From Sphingomonas sp. LY54 (GTDB taxonomy: Bacteria > Pseudomonadota > Alphaproteobacteria > Sphingomonadales > Sphingomonadaceae), in contig NZ_CP141588.1 of NCBI RefSeq assembly GCF_035594035.1, positions 1,819,501 through 1,883,500 on the forward strand: DNA of 64,000 nt. The letters are read 5' to 3'. The notes beneath the pieces are model-generated. The model did not search any database and was not told the DNA's origin. It saw only the letters and a program-made list of their open reading frames with translations. A program made the translations under genes and the position numbers. The first letter of the stretch is position 1; each line of letters begins with the position of its first letter. Of the stretch, positions 20,630 to 29,557 are shown one piece after another.

Positions 20630-21886
20630 TCAGCTCCGCCGGAAACGCGCCATGAAGAAGCCGTCGGCCCCGCCGTGCTCCGCAAAAGTGCCCGGCAGGA
20701 TGCGGAGCAGGCCGTTATTGGGCCGCATCTCGGCGGGGACTTCCGACGGGTCGATCGGATCGATCCTGAAGTCGCGACGGGCGGCGAGGAACGCCTCGAC
20801 CACCTTCTCGCCCTCCTCGGGCTCCAGCGAGCAGACCGAATAGACGAGTGTCCCGTCCGGCTTCAGCCAGCCGGCCGCGCGGGTCAGCATCGCCTTCTGG
20901 CCTTCGGCCAGCTCGGCAATCGCGCGCGGACGGACGCGATGCAGCACGTCGGGATGGCGGCGGAAGATGCCGGTTGCCGAGCAGGGAGCGTCGAGCAGGA
21001 TCGCATCGACCTGCTGCGGCGGGCTCCACTTCATGACGTCGGCGGCGCGGATGTCGGCCTTGAAGCCGGTCCGCTCCAGATTCTCGCGAAGTCGCGCCAG
21101 ACGACTTTCCGAAGCGTCGATCGCGGTCACGTCGAAGCCGGCCGCAGCAAGCTGCATCGTCTTGCCGCCCGGCGCGGCGCAGAGATCGAGCGCCCTGCGG
21201 CCCTCGCCCTGCCCCAGCAATCGCGCCGGAATGGAGGCGGAAATATCCTGCACCCACCAGTCGCCTTCGCCGAAGCCGGTCAGGCCGGCGACGGCGGCGC
21301 CGCGCTCCAGGCGGAGGTGGCGCGGCATCAGGCTTACGCCTTCCATGCCCTCGGGCGGTGCGTCCGACGCGAAGATCAAATCGAGCGGCGGCGGTACGGC
21401 CATGGCCACGGCTGCGGCGCGCGCGACCGCGCTGCCCCAGGCTTCCTCCCATCTTTGCTGCACTTGCGGCGGCAGGGTGGGGATCTCGGGAAGCATGGCG
21501 CCGTTGCGGATCAGGGTGCCGAACACGCCGTGGACGAGCTTCCGCGGCCCGCCGTCGACCAGCGGCAGAACCGTCGAGATGGCCGCATGCGCCGGCGTAT
21601 CCAGCGCGAGCGCCTGGACCAACGCGATGCGGAGCGCGAAGCGCGCCTTGGCGTCATCGGGCAAAGGCTTGCGGGTCGCGCTGTCGATCAGCGCGTCGAG
21701 ATCGGCGAGGCGGCGCAGCGTCTCGGCAACGATCGCATGCGCGAAGCCGCGGTCGTCGGCGCGGTCGAGGTCGCGCGCAGAGCTGTCGAGCGCCGCTTCG
21801 AGCGGGAGCCCCTTGCGGAGCACCGCATCGAGCAAGCGAAGGGCGGCACGGCGCGAAGCGGTGCCGATCGGTTCGTTATTATTCAG
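20630..21886 (-). CDS. rsmB: 16S rRNA m5C methyltransferase, RsmB-like
   Basis: About 418 residues: an N-terminal NusB-like RNA-binding domain and a C-terminal SAM-dependent methyltransferase with the SAM motif [14 protein letters not shown], motif [17 protein letters not shown] and motif [13 protein letters not shown], giving both cysteines needed for m5C chemistry. The start is uncertain. The conserved NusB-like opening ([16 protein letters not shown]) runs upstream of the first TTG at 21835, and the only possible start before an in-frame stop is a CTG at 21886 that overlaps the htpX TGA. I therefore give the longer form. Expected partner: ribosomal small subunit. Confidence 0.85.
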   Translation of the reverse strand: MNNNEPIGTASRRAALRLLDAVLRKGLPLEAALDSSARDLDRADDRGFAHAIVAETLRRLADLDALIDSATRKPLPDDAKARFALRIALVQALALDTPAHAAISTVLPLVDGGPRKLVHGVFGTLIRNGAMLPEIPTLPPQVQQRWEEAWGSAVARAAAVAMAVPPPLDLIFASDAPPEGMEGVSLMPRHLRLERGAAVAGLTGFGEGDWWVQDISASIPARLLGQGEGRRALDLCAAPGGKTMQLAAAGFDVTAIDASESRLARLRENLERTGFKADIRAADVMKWSPPQQVDAILLDAPCSATGIFRRHPDVLHRVRPRAIAELAEGQKAMLTRAAGWLKPDGTLVYSVCSLEPEEGEKVVEAFLAARRDFRIDPIDPSEVPAEMRPNNGLLRILPGTFAEHGGADGFFMARFRRS

Positions 21887-22827
21887 CGTCTGCGGCCTAA
21901 CGGATCAAGCGCGCTCGAGGCGCGGCGGGTTTTGGGGACGGAGGTGTGCGGCGCGCTGCCCCGGCTGTGTGCGAGAGGCGGCGGAGAATGGAGGCCCATC
22001 TCGCCGGCGAGATCCTCCAGCGCGGCGATGCGGTTGCCGGTGTCGGGATGGGTCGAGAACATGCTGTCGCGCCCGGTGCCCGACGGGACGATGTAGAGCG
22101 AAGCGGCGGCGGGATTGCGCAGCGACACCGGGTTGGGAACCCGCGCCGCGCCCGCGGCCAGCTTCGCAAGCGCCGAAGCGAGCGCGCGCGGATTGCCGGA
22201 GATTTCCGAGCCGGTCCGGTCCGCTTTATATTCGCGGGTGCGGCTGATCGCCATCTGCACGATCATCGCCGCGAACGGGGCGATGATCACCGCCGCGATC
22301 ATCGCCAGCGCATTGCCGCGATTGTCGTCGCCGGAGCGGAAGAACAGGCCGAAATTGGCGAGGAAGGAGATCGCGCCGGCGATCGTCGCCGTCATCGTCA
22401 TGATCAGCGTGTCGCGATTCCTCACATGCGCCAGCTCGTGCGCCATCACGCCGGCAATCTCGTCGCGGTCGAGCATGGCGAGCAGGCCGGTGGTCGCGGC
22501 GACGGCGGCATTCTCCGGGTTGCGGCCGGTGGCGAAGGCATTGGGATGCGGCGATTCGACCAGATAGACTTTCGGCATCGGCAGGTTCGCGCGTGCCGCG
22601 AGCTGCTGGACGATCCCGACCAGCTCGGGCGCGGTGCGGCCGTCGACCTCGCGCGCATTGTGCATTTTGAGCACGATCTTGTCGGCGTTCCAGAAGGTGA
22701 ACAGGTTCATGCCGGCCGCGATCACGAGCGCGAGCAGGGCGCCGCCCTCGCCGCCGAGCGTATAGCCCAGGCCCATGAACAAGGCGGTCATCGCCGCCAG
22801 CAGCATCAAAGTCTTCAACGAGTTCAT
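21883..22827 (-). CDS. htpX: Membrane zinc protease HtpX
   Basis: A 314-residue M48-family membrane protease of quality control of inner-membrane proteins. Two N-terminal membrane helices (about residues 5-40), the catalytic zinc motif [12 protein letters not shown] near 128, two further helices (about 145-200) and the third zinc ligand in [11 protein letters not shown] are present. The C-terminal 45 residues are proline- and arginine-rich and look less conserved. The ATG at 22827 ([10 protein letters not shown]) begins just before the first helix. Divergent from sdhAF4. Confidence 0.95.
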   Translation of the reverse strand: MNSLKTLMLLAAMTALFMGLGYTLGGEGGALLALVIAAGMNLFTFWNADKIVLKMHNAREVDGRTAPELVGIVQQLAARANLPMPKVYLVESPHPNAFATGRNPENAAVAATTGLLAMLDRDEIAGVMAHELAHVRNRDTLIMTMTATIAGAISFLANFGLFFRSGDDNRGNALAMIAAVIIAPFAAMIVQMAISRTREYKADRTGSEISGNPRALASALAKLAAGAARVPNPVSLRNPAAASLYIVPSGTGRDSMFSTHPDTGNRIAALEDLAGEMGLHSPPPLAHSRGSAPHTSVPKTRRASSALDPLGRRR

Positions 22828-22893
22828 CTTGCGTCCGCGCCTTCCACGCCCGAAATGTGGGGTCAAGCACTCCCTCGTTCAATCGGACCCGCC

Positions 22894-23070
22894 ATGCCAG
22901 GACAGCGCCCCGCTTTCGTCAAGCCGCCCGCTCATCTCTCGAAAAGCCCGCCCGTGCCGGTGCCCCAAGCCGTCGAACCGGCCGGCGCCGAAGAGCATGG
23001 CGGCCCCAATGGCGAGGAGCCGACCCGCTACGGCGACTGGGAGAATAAGGGCATCTGCTGGGACTTCTAA
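22894..23070 (+). CDS. Succinate dehydrogenase assembly factor 4 homologue (DUF1674)
   Basis: A 58-residue protein ending in the DUF1674/SdhAF4 signature: GGPNGEEPTRYGDWENKG and the terminal CWDF. SdhAF4 binds flavinylated SdhA and helps assemble complex II. The N-terminus is short and proline-rich, as usual. The ATG at 22894 is the only sensible start. It stands alone, divergent from htpX and convergent with gpsA. No sdh genes are nearby. Confidence 0.9.
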   Translation: MPGQRPAFVKPPAHLSKSPPVPVPQAVEPAGAEEHGGPNGEEPTRYGDWENKGICWDF

Positions 23071-23074
23071 CCCG

Positions 23075-24061
23075 TCACACGCCCTCGGAGCGAAGCGGGC
23101 GGGAGAGCAATTCCTCCACCACCTCGTCGATCGACGCATTGCCGCCGAGCAAGGCGCACACGCCCTCCACGATCGGCATGTCGACGCCCATCGCCTTGGC
23201 GGCGCGGTTCAGCACCGGCGCGGTGAACGCGCCCTCGGCCACGGTGCGGCGGTCGGCGAGCAATTCCTCCGCGCTGCGTCCCTCGCCGAGCCCCTTGCCG
23301 AGGCTGAAATTGCGCGAGCTCGTCGAGGAGCAGGTGAGCACCAGGTCCCCGAGGCCCGACAGGCCGGCCAGAGTCTCGGCGCGGGCGCCGCGGGCCAGGC
23401 CGAAGCGGGTCATCTCGGCAAAGCCGCGCGAGATCAAGGCCGCGCGCGCATTGAGGCCGAGGCCGCGCCCCTCGACCACGCCGCAGGCGATGGCGAGCAC
23501 ATTCTTGACCGCGCCGCCGATCTCGGCCCCGACCACGTCGTCGGACAAATAGGGCCGGAACCAGGGCCTGGCCAGGCGCGCGCGGAGCTGCTCGCCCACG
23601 ATCTGGTCCTCGACCGCGAGCGTCACCGCCGCCGGCAGGCCCGCGGCAACCTCGTGCGCGAAGGTCGGCCCGGACAGCACCGCGATTGGCGAATCCGGCT
23701 GCTCCTCATGGGCCACGTCGTGCATCAGCTTGGTGGTCGATTCCTCCATGCCCTTGGCGCAGAGGATGAGCGGCGTGCCGGGCGCGACCAGCCCGCGCAG
23801 CACCGACCGCATATGCTGGGCCGGCGTGACCACCAGCAATGCGTCGCACTGTGCGAGATCGGCCAATTCGGAGGTCGCCCGGATCGACGGGCTGAGCGGA
23901 ATTCCGGCGAGGAACATCGCATTTTCGTGGCGGGCGTTGACGCTCTCCACGACCTCGGGTTCGCGCACCCACAATAGGGTTTCTTCGCCCCCGTTCGCCG
24001 CGACCTGCGCCAGCGCCGTGCCCCAGGCGCCGCCGCCGATCACGCCTACTCGTCCGATCAT
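23075..24061 (-). CDS. gpsA: NAD(P)H-dependent glycerol-3-phosphate dehydrogenase
   Basis: A 328-residue dehydrogenase making sn-glycerol 3-phosphate from DHAP for phospholipid synthesis. It has the dinucleotide motif [14 protein letters not shown] at the N-terminus, [13 protein letters not shown], the [10 protein letters not shown] loop, the catalytic lysine region [13 protein letters not shown] and [12 protein letters not shown]. The ATG at 24061 overlaps the tsaD stop as ATGA, which fixes this start. tsaD-gpsA is a common alphaproteobacterial pair. Confidence 0.96.
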   Translation of the reverse strand: MIGRVGVIGGGAWGTALAQVAANGGEETLLWVREPEVVESVNARHENAMFLAGIPLSPSIRATSELADLAQCDALLVVTPAQHMRSVLRGLVAPGTPLILCAKGMEESTTKLMHDVAHEEQPDSPIAVLSGPTFAHEVAAGLPAAVTLAVEDQIVGEQLRARLARPWFRPYLSDDVVGAEIGGAVKNVLAIACGVVEGRGLGLNARAALISRGFAEMTRFGLARGARAETLAGLSGLGDLVLTCSSTSSRNFSLGKGLGEGRSAEELLADRRTVAEGAFTAPVLNRAAKAMGVDMPIVEGVCALLGGNASIDEVVEELLSRPLRSEGV

Positions 24062-25092
24062 GCCTTTACCCCCGCGCCGCGCGCTTTCTCCGCATTGGGA
24101 TCGAGCGGCCAGCGCGCCCGCGCCGGCGCGTCGAGCCCGTCGACCAGCCCCTGCTCGAAGCGCAGCGCGCCGGCCCAGGCGATCATCGCCGCATTGTCGG
24201 TGCAGAGCCACAGAGGCGGCGCCACGAACGGCAGATCATGTTCGGCCGCCAGGGCGGTGAGCGCGCCGCGCACCGCCTGATTGGCCGCCACGCCGCCGGC
24301 AACGACAAGCGCGGTCACGCCTCCCGCCTCGCCGAGCGCGCGGCGGGTGCGGTCGACGAGGCAATCGACCACCGCCTGCTGGAACGAAGCGGCGATGTCT
24401 TCCGCGCTGTAGCGTCCGGAATCGCGCGCGCGCAGCACCGCGCTCTTGAGGCCGGCGAAGGAGAAATGCGGCTCGTCGGTGCCAACCAGCGGGCGCGGCA
24501 GCGGCACGGCCCTCGGGTCGCCACGCTGCGCCGCCCGCTCGACAGCCGGCCCGCCCGGAAAGCCGAGACCGAGCAATTTGGCGCTCTTGTCGAAGGCTTC
24601 GCCGGCGGCGTCGTCGATCGTGGTCGCCAGGCGCCGGTAGCGGCCGACGCCCTCGACGAGCAGAAGCTGGCAGTGGCCGCCGGAGACGAGCAGCAGCAGA
24701 TAGGGGAAAGCGAGATTCGGCTGGGCCAGCATAGGCGAGAGCGCATGGCCCTCGAGATGGTTGACCGCGACCAAAGGCTTGTTCGCCGCCAGCGCCAGCC
24801 CTTTGGCGGTCACCAGGCCGACCATGACCCCGCCGATCAGCCCCGGCCCCGCCGTGGCGGCGATCGCATCGACCTCGTCGAGCGCGATGCCGGCCTCGCG
24901 CAGCACGTCCTCGACCAGCGGGGGCAGGATCTCGACATGCGCGCGCGCCGCAATCTCGGGAACGACGCCGCCGAACGGGCGGTGCTCGCTCTCCTGCGTG
25001 GCCAATTTGTGCGCCAGGATCCGCCCTTCGGAGGTCACCAGCGCCGCCGCGGTCTCGTCGCAGCTCGATTCTATGCCAAGGATGAGGCTCAT
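24058..25092 (-). CDS. tsaD: tRNA N6-adenosine threonylcarbamoyltransferase
   Basis: A 344-residue ASKHA-fold protein that transfers the threonylcarbamoyl group to A37 of ANN-decoding tRNAs, working with TsaB, TsaC and TsaE. The start [15 protein letters not shown] is diagnostic. Metal ligands lie in NHLEGH near residue 110, followed by [11 protein letters not shown] and [11 protein letters not shown], and [12 protein letters not shown] near 270. It is divergent from hemC across only 43 bp. Confidence 0.96.
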   Translation of the reverse strand: MSLILGIESSCDETAAALVTSEGRILAHKLATQESEHRPFGGVVPEIAARAHVEILPPLVEDVLREAGIALDEVDAIAATAGPGLIGGVMVGLVTAKGLALAANKPLVAVNHLEGHALSPMLAQPNLAFPYLLLLVSGGHCQLLLVEGVGRYRRLATTIDDAAGEAFDKSAKLLGLGFPGGPAVERAAQRGDPRAVPLPRPLVGTDEPHFSFAGLKSAVLRARDSGRYSAEDIAASFQQAVVDCLVDRTRRALGEAGGVTALVVAGGVAANQAVRGALTALAAEHDLPFVAPPLWLCTDNAAMIAWAGALRFEQGLVDGLDAPARARWPLDPNAEKARGAGVKA

Positions 25093-25135
25093 ACGACTTC
25101 CCTGCCACCGCCTTACCCGCTAGCACAAGCGCGCC

Positions 25136-26044
25136 ATGACCCCCCTGCGTATCGGAACCCGCGGCTCTCCCCTTGCCCTCGCCCAGGCCCGCATGGTCGC
25201 GGAGGCCTTGCGCGACACGCATGATTGGGGGCCCGAGCGCATCGAGATCGTGCCGATCACCACCACCGGCGACGTCATCCAGGATCGTCCGCTCGCCGAG
25301 GTCGGCGGCAAGGCCCTGTGGACCAAGGAGCTCGACCGCAGCCTGTTCGAGGGCCGCACCGACGTCTCGGTCCATTCGATGAAGGACGTCGAGACCTTCC
25401 GCCCGGCCGAATTGTGCATCGCCGCGATGCTGCCGCGTGAGGACGTGGAAGACCGCCTGATCGGCGCCCCCAGCCTCGACGCCCTCCCGCACGGCGCCCG
25501 CCTCGGCACCTCGTCGCCGCGCCGCGCCGCGCAAATGCTCGCGCGCCGCCCCGACCTCGCCATCGTGCCGCTGCGCGGCAACGTCGCCACCCGCTTGCGC
25601 AAGCTCGATCTCGGCGAGGTGGATGCGACCCTGCTCGCCTCGGCCGGGCTCATCCGCCTGGGCCATCCCGAGATCGGCGCGGTCATTCCCGACCTGCTGC
25701 CGGCGCCGTCGCAGGGCGCGGTCGGCATCGAAGTGTGCAGCGACAACAAGAAGGTCCGCGCGCTGGTCGCGGCGATCGACGATCACGTCACCCATCTCTG
25801 CGTCGCTGCCGAGCGCCGGCTGCTGGAAGGGCTCAACGGCACCTGCCATTCGCCCATCGCCGCTTTGGCCGTGATGGACGGCGACCTCCTTCATCTCCGC
25901 GCCGAAATCCTGACCGAGGACGGGCGCGAGTGCGCGCGGATCGAAGGCCGCTTTCCGCCCAGCGACGGCGAGGCGCCGCTGCTCCTCGCGCGCCAGTTGC
26001 TCGACCGCGCCAGCCCGGCCGTGAGGGCGCTTTTCGGCGCGTGA
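25136..26044 (+). CDS. hemC: Hydroxymethylbilane synthase
   Basis: A 302-residue porphobilinogen deaminase, which polymerises four porphobilinogens into hydroxymethylbilane. Visible landmarks: IGTRGSPLALAQA at the N-terminus, SVHSMKDVET, GTSSPRRAAQ, LRGNVATRLRKL, LPAPSQGAVGIE and the dipyrromethane-cofactor cysteine region LNGTCHSPIAA. It begins the hemC-hemD-mitofilin-like operon; its stop overlaps the GTG of hemD. Confidence 0.97.
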   Translation: MTPLRIGTRGSPLALAQARMVAEALRDTHDWGPERIEIVPITTTGDVIQDRPLAEVGGKALWTKELDRSLFEGRTDVSVHSMKDVETFRPAELCIAAMLPREDVEDRLIGAPSLDALPHGARLGTSSPRRAAQMLARRPDLAIVPLRGNVATRLRKLDLGEVDATLLASAGLIRLGHPEIGAVIPDLLPAPSQGAVGIEVCSDNKKVRALVAAIDDHVTHLCVAAERRLLEGLNGTCHSPIAALAVMDGDLLHLRAEILTEDGRECARIEGRFPPSDGEAPLLLARQLLDRASPAVRALFGA

Positions 26045-26763
26045 CCGCGGTCCTCATCCTGCGGCCCGAGCCCGGCGCGTCGGACAGTGCGGCGCGCGCG
26101 GAAGCGCTCGGGCTCGAACCGGTCACCGCCCCTATCTTCGTGGTCCGGCCGCTCGCCTGGGAGGCGCCCGATGCTGCCTCGGTCGACGCGCTACTCCTCA
26201 CCAGCGCCAACGCGATCCGGCACGGCGGCGGCGGAGTCGGACGATTTACCGGCCTGCCCTGCTATTGCGTCGGGCCGGCCACCGCTGCCGCGGCGCGCGC
26301 AGCCGGGTTCGGCGACATCCGGGTCGGCCCCGGCGACGGCAAGGCGGCCATCGCGATGATGGTCGCCGACGGGGTCGCAAGCGCGCTGCATCTCAGCGGG
26401 CGTGACCATGTCGGCCTTGCCGACCCGGCCCTCAGGCTGGAGCGCCGCCTGGTCTATGCCGCCGAGCCGGTGCGCGTGCTCCCCGACGAGGCGGCCAAGG
26501 CGCTTGGCCGCGGCGCGCTGGTGCTGCTCCATTCGCCGCGCGCGGCCGCCGCCTTCGCGGCGCTGATCGACGCGGCCGGGATCGAGCGGGGCGACATCGC
26601 GCTGGCGGCGATCAGCGCGGCGGCTGCGGATGCGGCCGGCGAAGGCTGGCGCGCGAAGCATGCGGCGGGCGAACCGCGCGACGAGGCATTGCTGGAGCTT
26701 GCCGCCAAGCTGTGCAAGACTGCGGCCGATCGCGAGACGAAGGTGGACGAGAATGGACTATGA
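26041..26763 (+). CDS. hemD: Uroporphyrinogen-III synthase
   Basis: A 240-residue protein of the weakly conserved HemD fold, which cyclises and inverts ring D of hydroxymethylbilane. The start VTAVLILRPEPGA and the internal LLLTSANAIR are typical, as are CVGPATAAAARAAGF and VLLHSPRAAAAF. The GTG start overlaps the hemC stop (GTGA). Position directly after hemC supports the call more than sequence alone. Confidence 0.92.
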   Translation: MTAVLILRPEPGASDSAARAEALGLEPVTAPIFVVRPLAWEAPDAASVDALLLTSANAIRHGGGGVGRFTGLPCYCVGPATAAAARAAGFGDIRVGPGDGKAAIAMMVADGVASALHLSGRDHVGLADPALRLERRLVYAAEPVRVLPDEAAKALGRGALVLLHSPRAAAAFAALIDAAGIERGDIALAAISAAAADAAGEGWRAKHAAGEPRDEALLELAAKLCKTAADRETKVDENGL

Positions 26764-27634
26764 GCGGGTCGAAAGCACGGCGCGGCCGCGGCGCTCCTTG
26801 CTCTCGCTGCTGCTACTGCCGACCATCGCCTTCCTGCTCGGGCTGGCCGCGATGGGGTGGCTGCTGACGCGCTGGGATGCGGCGGCGGCCTATCTCGGCA
26901 TTGCGCCCGCCCCCCAGGTTCAGGCTCAGCCGGCTCCGCAACCCGCGGCGGCTGTCGAGGCGGTCGGAGTGTCGGACGGGGGCGAGACGCAAAGGCTGAT
27001 TATCGATCCCGAGACGATCCGCCGCGTCACCCAACTCGAGCAGCGCATCGGCCAGATCGATTCCCAGTCGCGTGCCGCGGTCGGCAATGCCGACCGGGCC
27101 GAGGGCCTGCTCGTCGCCTTTGCCGCGCGGCGCGCGCTCGATCGCGGCGTCCCGCTCGGCTTTCTCGAAAGCCTGCTCCGCCAGCGTTTCGGCGACACCC
27201 AGCGCCAGGCTGTCGCGACGATCATCACCGCCGCCCGCCAGCCGGTGACGCTGGAGGAACTGCAGGAAGGCCTGCTCGAAGTCGGCGAGAGCCTGACCGG
27301 GGCCGGGCCCAACCCCAATTGGTGGGACGCGCTGAAGGCGGAATTGTCCGGCCTCGTCACCATCCGCAAGGCGGGGACGCCCTCGACCATGCCGGTCGAG
27401 CGGCTGCGCCGGGCGACGCGTCGGCTCGAGGCGGGGCAGGTGGACGTCGCCTTGGCCGAGGTGCTGCGCATGCCCGGCCGCGAGAATGCGGCGGAGTGGA
27501 TCGCCGATGCGCGCCGCTACATCGCCGCCCGCCGCGCGCTCGACACGATCGAGACGGCGGCTTTGCTCGATCCGCGCAATCCGCCGCGCGAGGCGCAGCC
27601 CGAACCGGTCGCCTCGCCCAGGCCCGCGGGCTAG
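26753..27634 (+). CDS. Mitofilin-like (COG4223) membrane protein
   Basis: A 293-residue protein with one membrane helix near residues 15-37, a proline/alanine-rich linker, a likely coiled-coil segment (IRRVTQLEQRIGQIDSQSRA, about 85-110) and a helical C-terminal region ending in an EVLRMPG and ADARRYIAARRALD pattern. This matches the alphaproteobacterial relatives of mitochondrial MIC60/mitofilin that sit after hemC-hemD. It overlaps hemD by 11 bp. Family work links such proteins to intracytoplasmic membranes and envelope contacts; its role here is inferred. Confidence 0.82.
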   Translation: MDYERVESTARPRRSLLSLLLLPTIAFLLGLAAMGWLLTRWDAAAAYLGIAPAPQVQAQPAPQPAAAVEAVGVSDGGETQRLIIDPETIRRVTQLEQRIGQIDSQSRAAVGNADRAEGLLVAFAARRALDRGVPLGFLESLLRQRFGDTQRQAVATIITAARQPVTLEELQEGLLEVGESLTGAGPNPNWWDALKAELSGLVTIRKAGTPSTMPVERLRRATRRLEAGQVDVALAEVLRMPGRENAAEWIADARRYIAARRALDTIETAALLDPRNPPREAQPEPVASPRPAG

Positions 27635-28362
27635 ATTTCGATCAGGGCGTAAGGGCGCCCGGTCTCGGCCTCGACCACGAACTGCGCGCAATTGTAGACC
27701 GGGACCTGGCGTGGCGTTGCCCCGCGAAAGCGGCCGCGATGGGCATGGCCGTGCAGCACCGCCTTCACATTGTCGAAGCGGTCGACCGCATTGGCGAGGC
27801 GCGACGAACCCAGGAACGGGAAGATTTCGAGCGGTTCGCCTTCGACCGTCTCGGCGATCGGCGAATAATGCAGCACCGCGACGGTGCGGTCGGTGCGCAG
27901 CGACCGCAGCTGATTCTCGAGCTTGCGCGCCTCGTTGCGCGATTCGTCGACGAACGCCTTGATCGAAGCCTCGCCGAACGCGCCCAACTCGCCGCGCCCG
28001 AAGCCGCCGACGAACCCTTTGACCCCGGCAAAGCCGACGCCCTCGACGACCACCGCCTGCTCGTCGAGGATGGTGACGCCGGCCTGGTGGAGGATGCGCA
28101 CCACTTCCTCGGGCTGGCCGCATTCATAATCGTGGTTGCCGAGCACCCCGACGATGGGGATCGTGCAGGCGAGGAGATCCTCCGCCAGGATCTCCGCCTC
28201 GCGCGTCTTTCCGAAATTGGTGAGGTCGCCGCACAATGCGAGGACATCGGCCTGGTCGGAAATCTCGGCGAACATGTCGCGATAGCGATGCTCGCTCGTC
28301 TCGGAGACATGGAGGTCGCCGATCGCGGCGAGCGTTATGGTGTCAGTGCGCTGGTCGCTCAT
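27631..28362 (-). CDS. Calcineurin-like metallophosphoesterase
   Basis: A 243-residue metallophosphoesterase with the complete set of motifs: GDLHVSE, LCGDLTNFG, GNHDYE and GHAHRG, so a two-metal active site is expected. No signal peptide. Its start lies inside the end of the upstream nucleotidyltransferase gene (20-bp overlap), implying coupled expression, and it meets the mitofilin-like gene convergently with a 4-bp overlap. The substrate is unknown; see the paired finding. Confidence 0.92.
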   Translation of the reverse strand: MSDQRTDTITLAAIGDLHVSETSEHRYRDMFAEISDQADVLALCGDLTNFGKTREAEILAEDLLACTIPIVGVLGNHDYECGQPEEVVRILHQAGVTILDEQAVVVEGVGFAGVKGFVGGFGRGELGAFGEASIKAFVDESRNEARKLENQLRSLRTDRTVAVLHYSPIAETVEGEPLEIFPFLGSSRLANAVDRFDNVKAVLHGHAHRGRFRGATPRQVPVYNCAQFVVEAETGRPYALIEI

Positions 28363-29134
28363 GCTTTTCGTCGATTCCCTTTCCGACCACGTCGGCGAAG
28401 CCCCATTCGCTGACGTCGATCACGAAGTCCGTGGGGCTGAGCAGGCGACCGCGGCAGATCTTCATCCCGGACGGCGGCATCTCGCTCTGCGCGCGCACCC
28501 GCTCGAGCAATTCGTCGAACAGCCAGCGCGGGATGAGGTCGCGCTCGGTCGGGTAGATGAAGCGGAAATTGAGGATGTTGATCAGCAGCACCTCCCAATA
28601 GAGCTCGAGCGAGGAGAGCAGCCATTTCCAGTCGATGTCGGCATGCTTGATCAGGATCGTATGCGCGACGTCCGCGCCGTCATAGCGGTAGCGGGTTTGT
28701 AGGAAGAGCTTGGACAGGATGAACTGGGTCGGCGGCGTGATGCGGACCGTCGTGCCGTACACTTCGGCGCGATAGGTCTCCTCGAACCATTCGTCGGTGA
28801 TCGGGATGCTGGCCGAGGAGATGTTGTAGATGACGTCGAAGAAATTGTCGTCCTTCCACACCTTGCCGATCCAGCGCTCGTCCTCGATCTCGATATGGTA
28901 GCCGCGCGCCTTGAAGAAGGAGAGGATCTTGGGCGCGTCGCTCGGCTTGCAGAAGACGTCGAGGTCCTTGGTCGGGCGGACGATGCCGGTGAAGCAGCTC
29001 AGCGCATAGGTGCCCGAGAGCAGGAAGGGCACGCCCGATTCCTCGAGCAGCTTCAGGCTCTCCACGTAGAAATCGACCGCTTCGGGCGGCGGCTCGAAGG
29101 CGGAGGCGTCGAGGATCTGCGGTTGTGCGAGCAT
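28343..29134 (-). CDS. Nucleotidyltransferase-like protein paired with a phosphoesterase
   Basis: A 263-residue protein resembling nucleotidyltransferases of the MNT/AbiEii type. The core is FLLSGTYALSCF then RPTKDLDVF (the GS-like turn followed by the DxD metal pair, about residues 38-61), and a third acid may be the Asp in NFFDVIYN. The C-terminal half is helical and aromatic-rich (WKWLLSSLELYWEVLL). I chose the ATG at 29134. It precedes and overlaps the metallophosphoesterase gene, and lies downstream of a tRNA-Gly gene. Function is not established. Confidence 0.78.
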   Translation of the reverse strand: MLAQPQILDASAFEPPPEAVDFYVESLKLLEESGVPFLLSGTYALSCFTGIVRPTKDLDVFCKPSDAPKILSFFKARGYHIEIEDERWIGKVWKDDNFFDVIYNISSASIPITDEWFEETYRAEVYGTTVRITPPTQFILSKLFLQTRYRYDGADVAHTILIKHADIDWKWLLSSLELYWEVLLINILNFRFIYPTERDLIPRWLFDELLERVRAQSEMPPSGMKICRGRLLSPTDFVIDVSEWGFADVVGKGIDEKHERPAH

Positions 29135-29329
29135 CGTGACCTTGATGTTGGCCGGCGGAAACGGCGTGGATCGCCGCGCGGCCCCGGGACAGGATGAACG
29201 GCGCGAACGGCCAAGCGTTCCGTGGGGATCGGGATGCGCACGCCAATGGCTGTCGGCCCCATCGGCAGGCCAACATGGTGTGCGGACCGCTGATCCGGCC
29301 GGTGCTAGTATGATGCTGTCTGGAAAGAC

Positions 29330-29404
29330 TGGAGCGGGCGAAGGGATTCGAACCCTCGACCCCAACCTTGGCAAGGTTGTGCTCTACCCCTGAGCTACGC
29401 CCGC
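29330..29404 (-). tRNA. tRNA-Gly (GCC)
   Basis: The minus strand folds as a 75-nt tRNA including an encoded CCA: acceptor GCGGGCG paired with CGCCCGC, D-arm GCTCAGGGGTAGAGC, anticodon arm CAACC-TTGCCAA-GGTTG with anticodon GCC, and T-arm GAGGGTTCGAATCCCTT. It reads glycine GGC/GGT codons. No integrase or duplicated 3' end is visible nearby. Confidence 0.97.
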
Positions 29405-29557
29405 TCGGCGGACCGGGCGGCTCGTTGCCCCCGATCAAGGTGAGGGGCGGTTAGCATCGGTTTTTCAGGGCCGCAACCCGTTTTCGCGGAATTTCTCGCG
29501 GGGTTGGCAGAGGCGGGCTTCATCCCACATAGGGGCGGTACGAACAGGGAGACGATT

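Noticed and set aside
29135..29404. tRNA-Gly as integration site of a genomic island
   Set aside because: The neighbouring pair is composition-typical, and there is no integrase and no repeated tRNA 3' end within the window.
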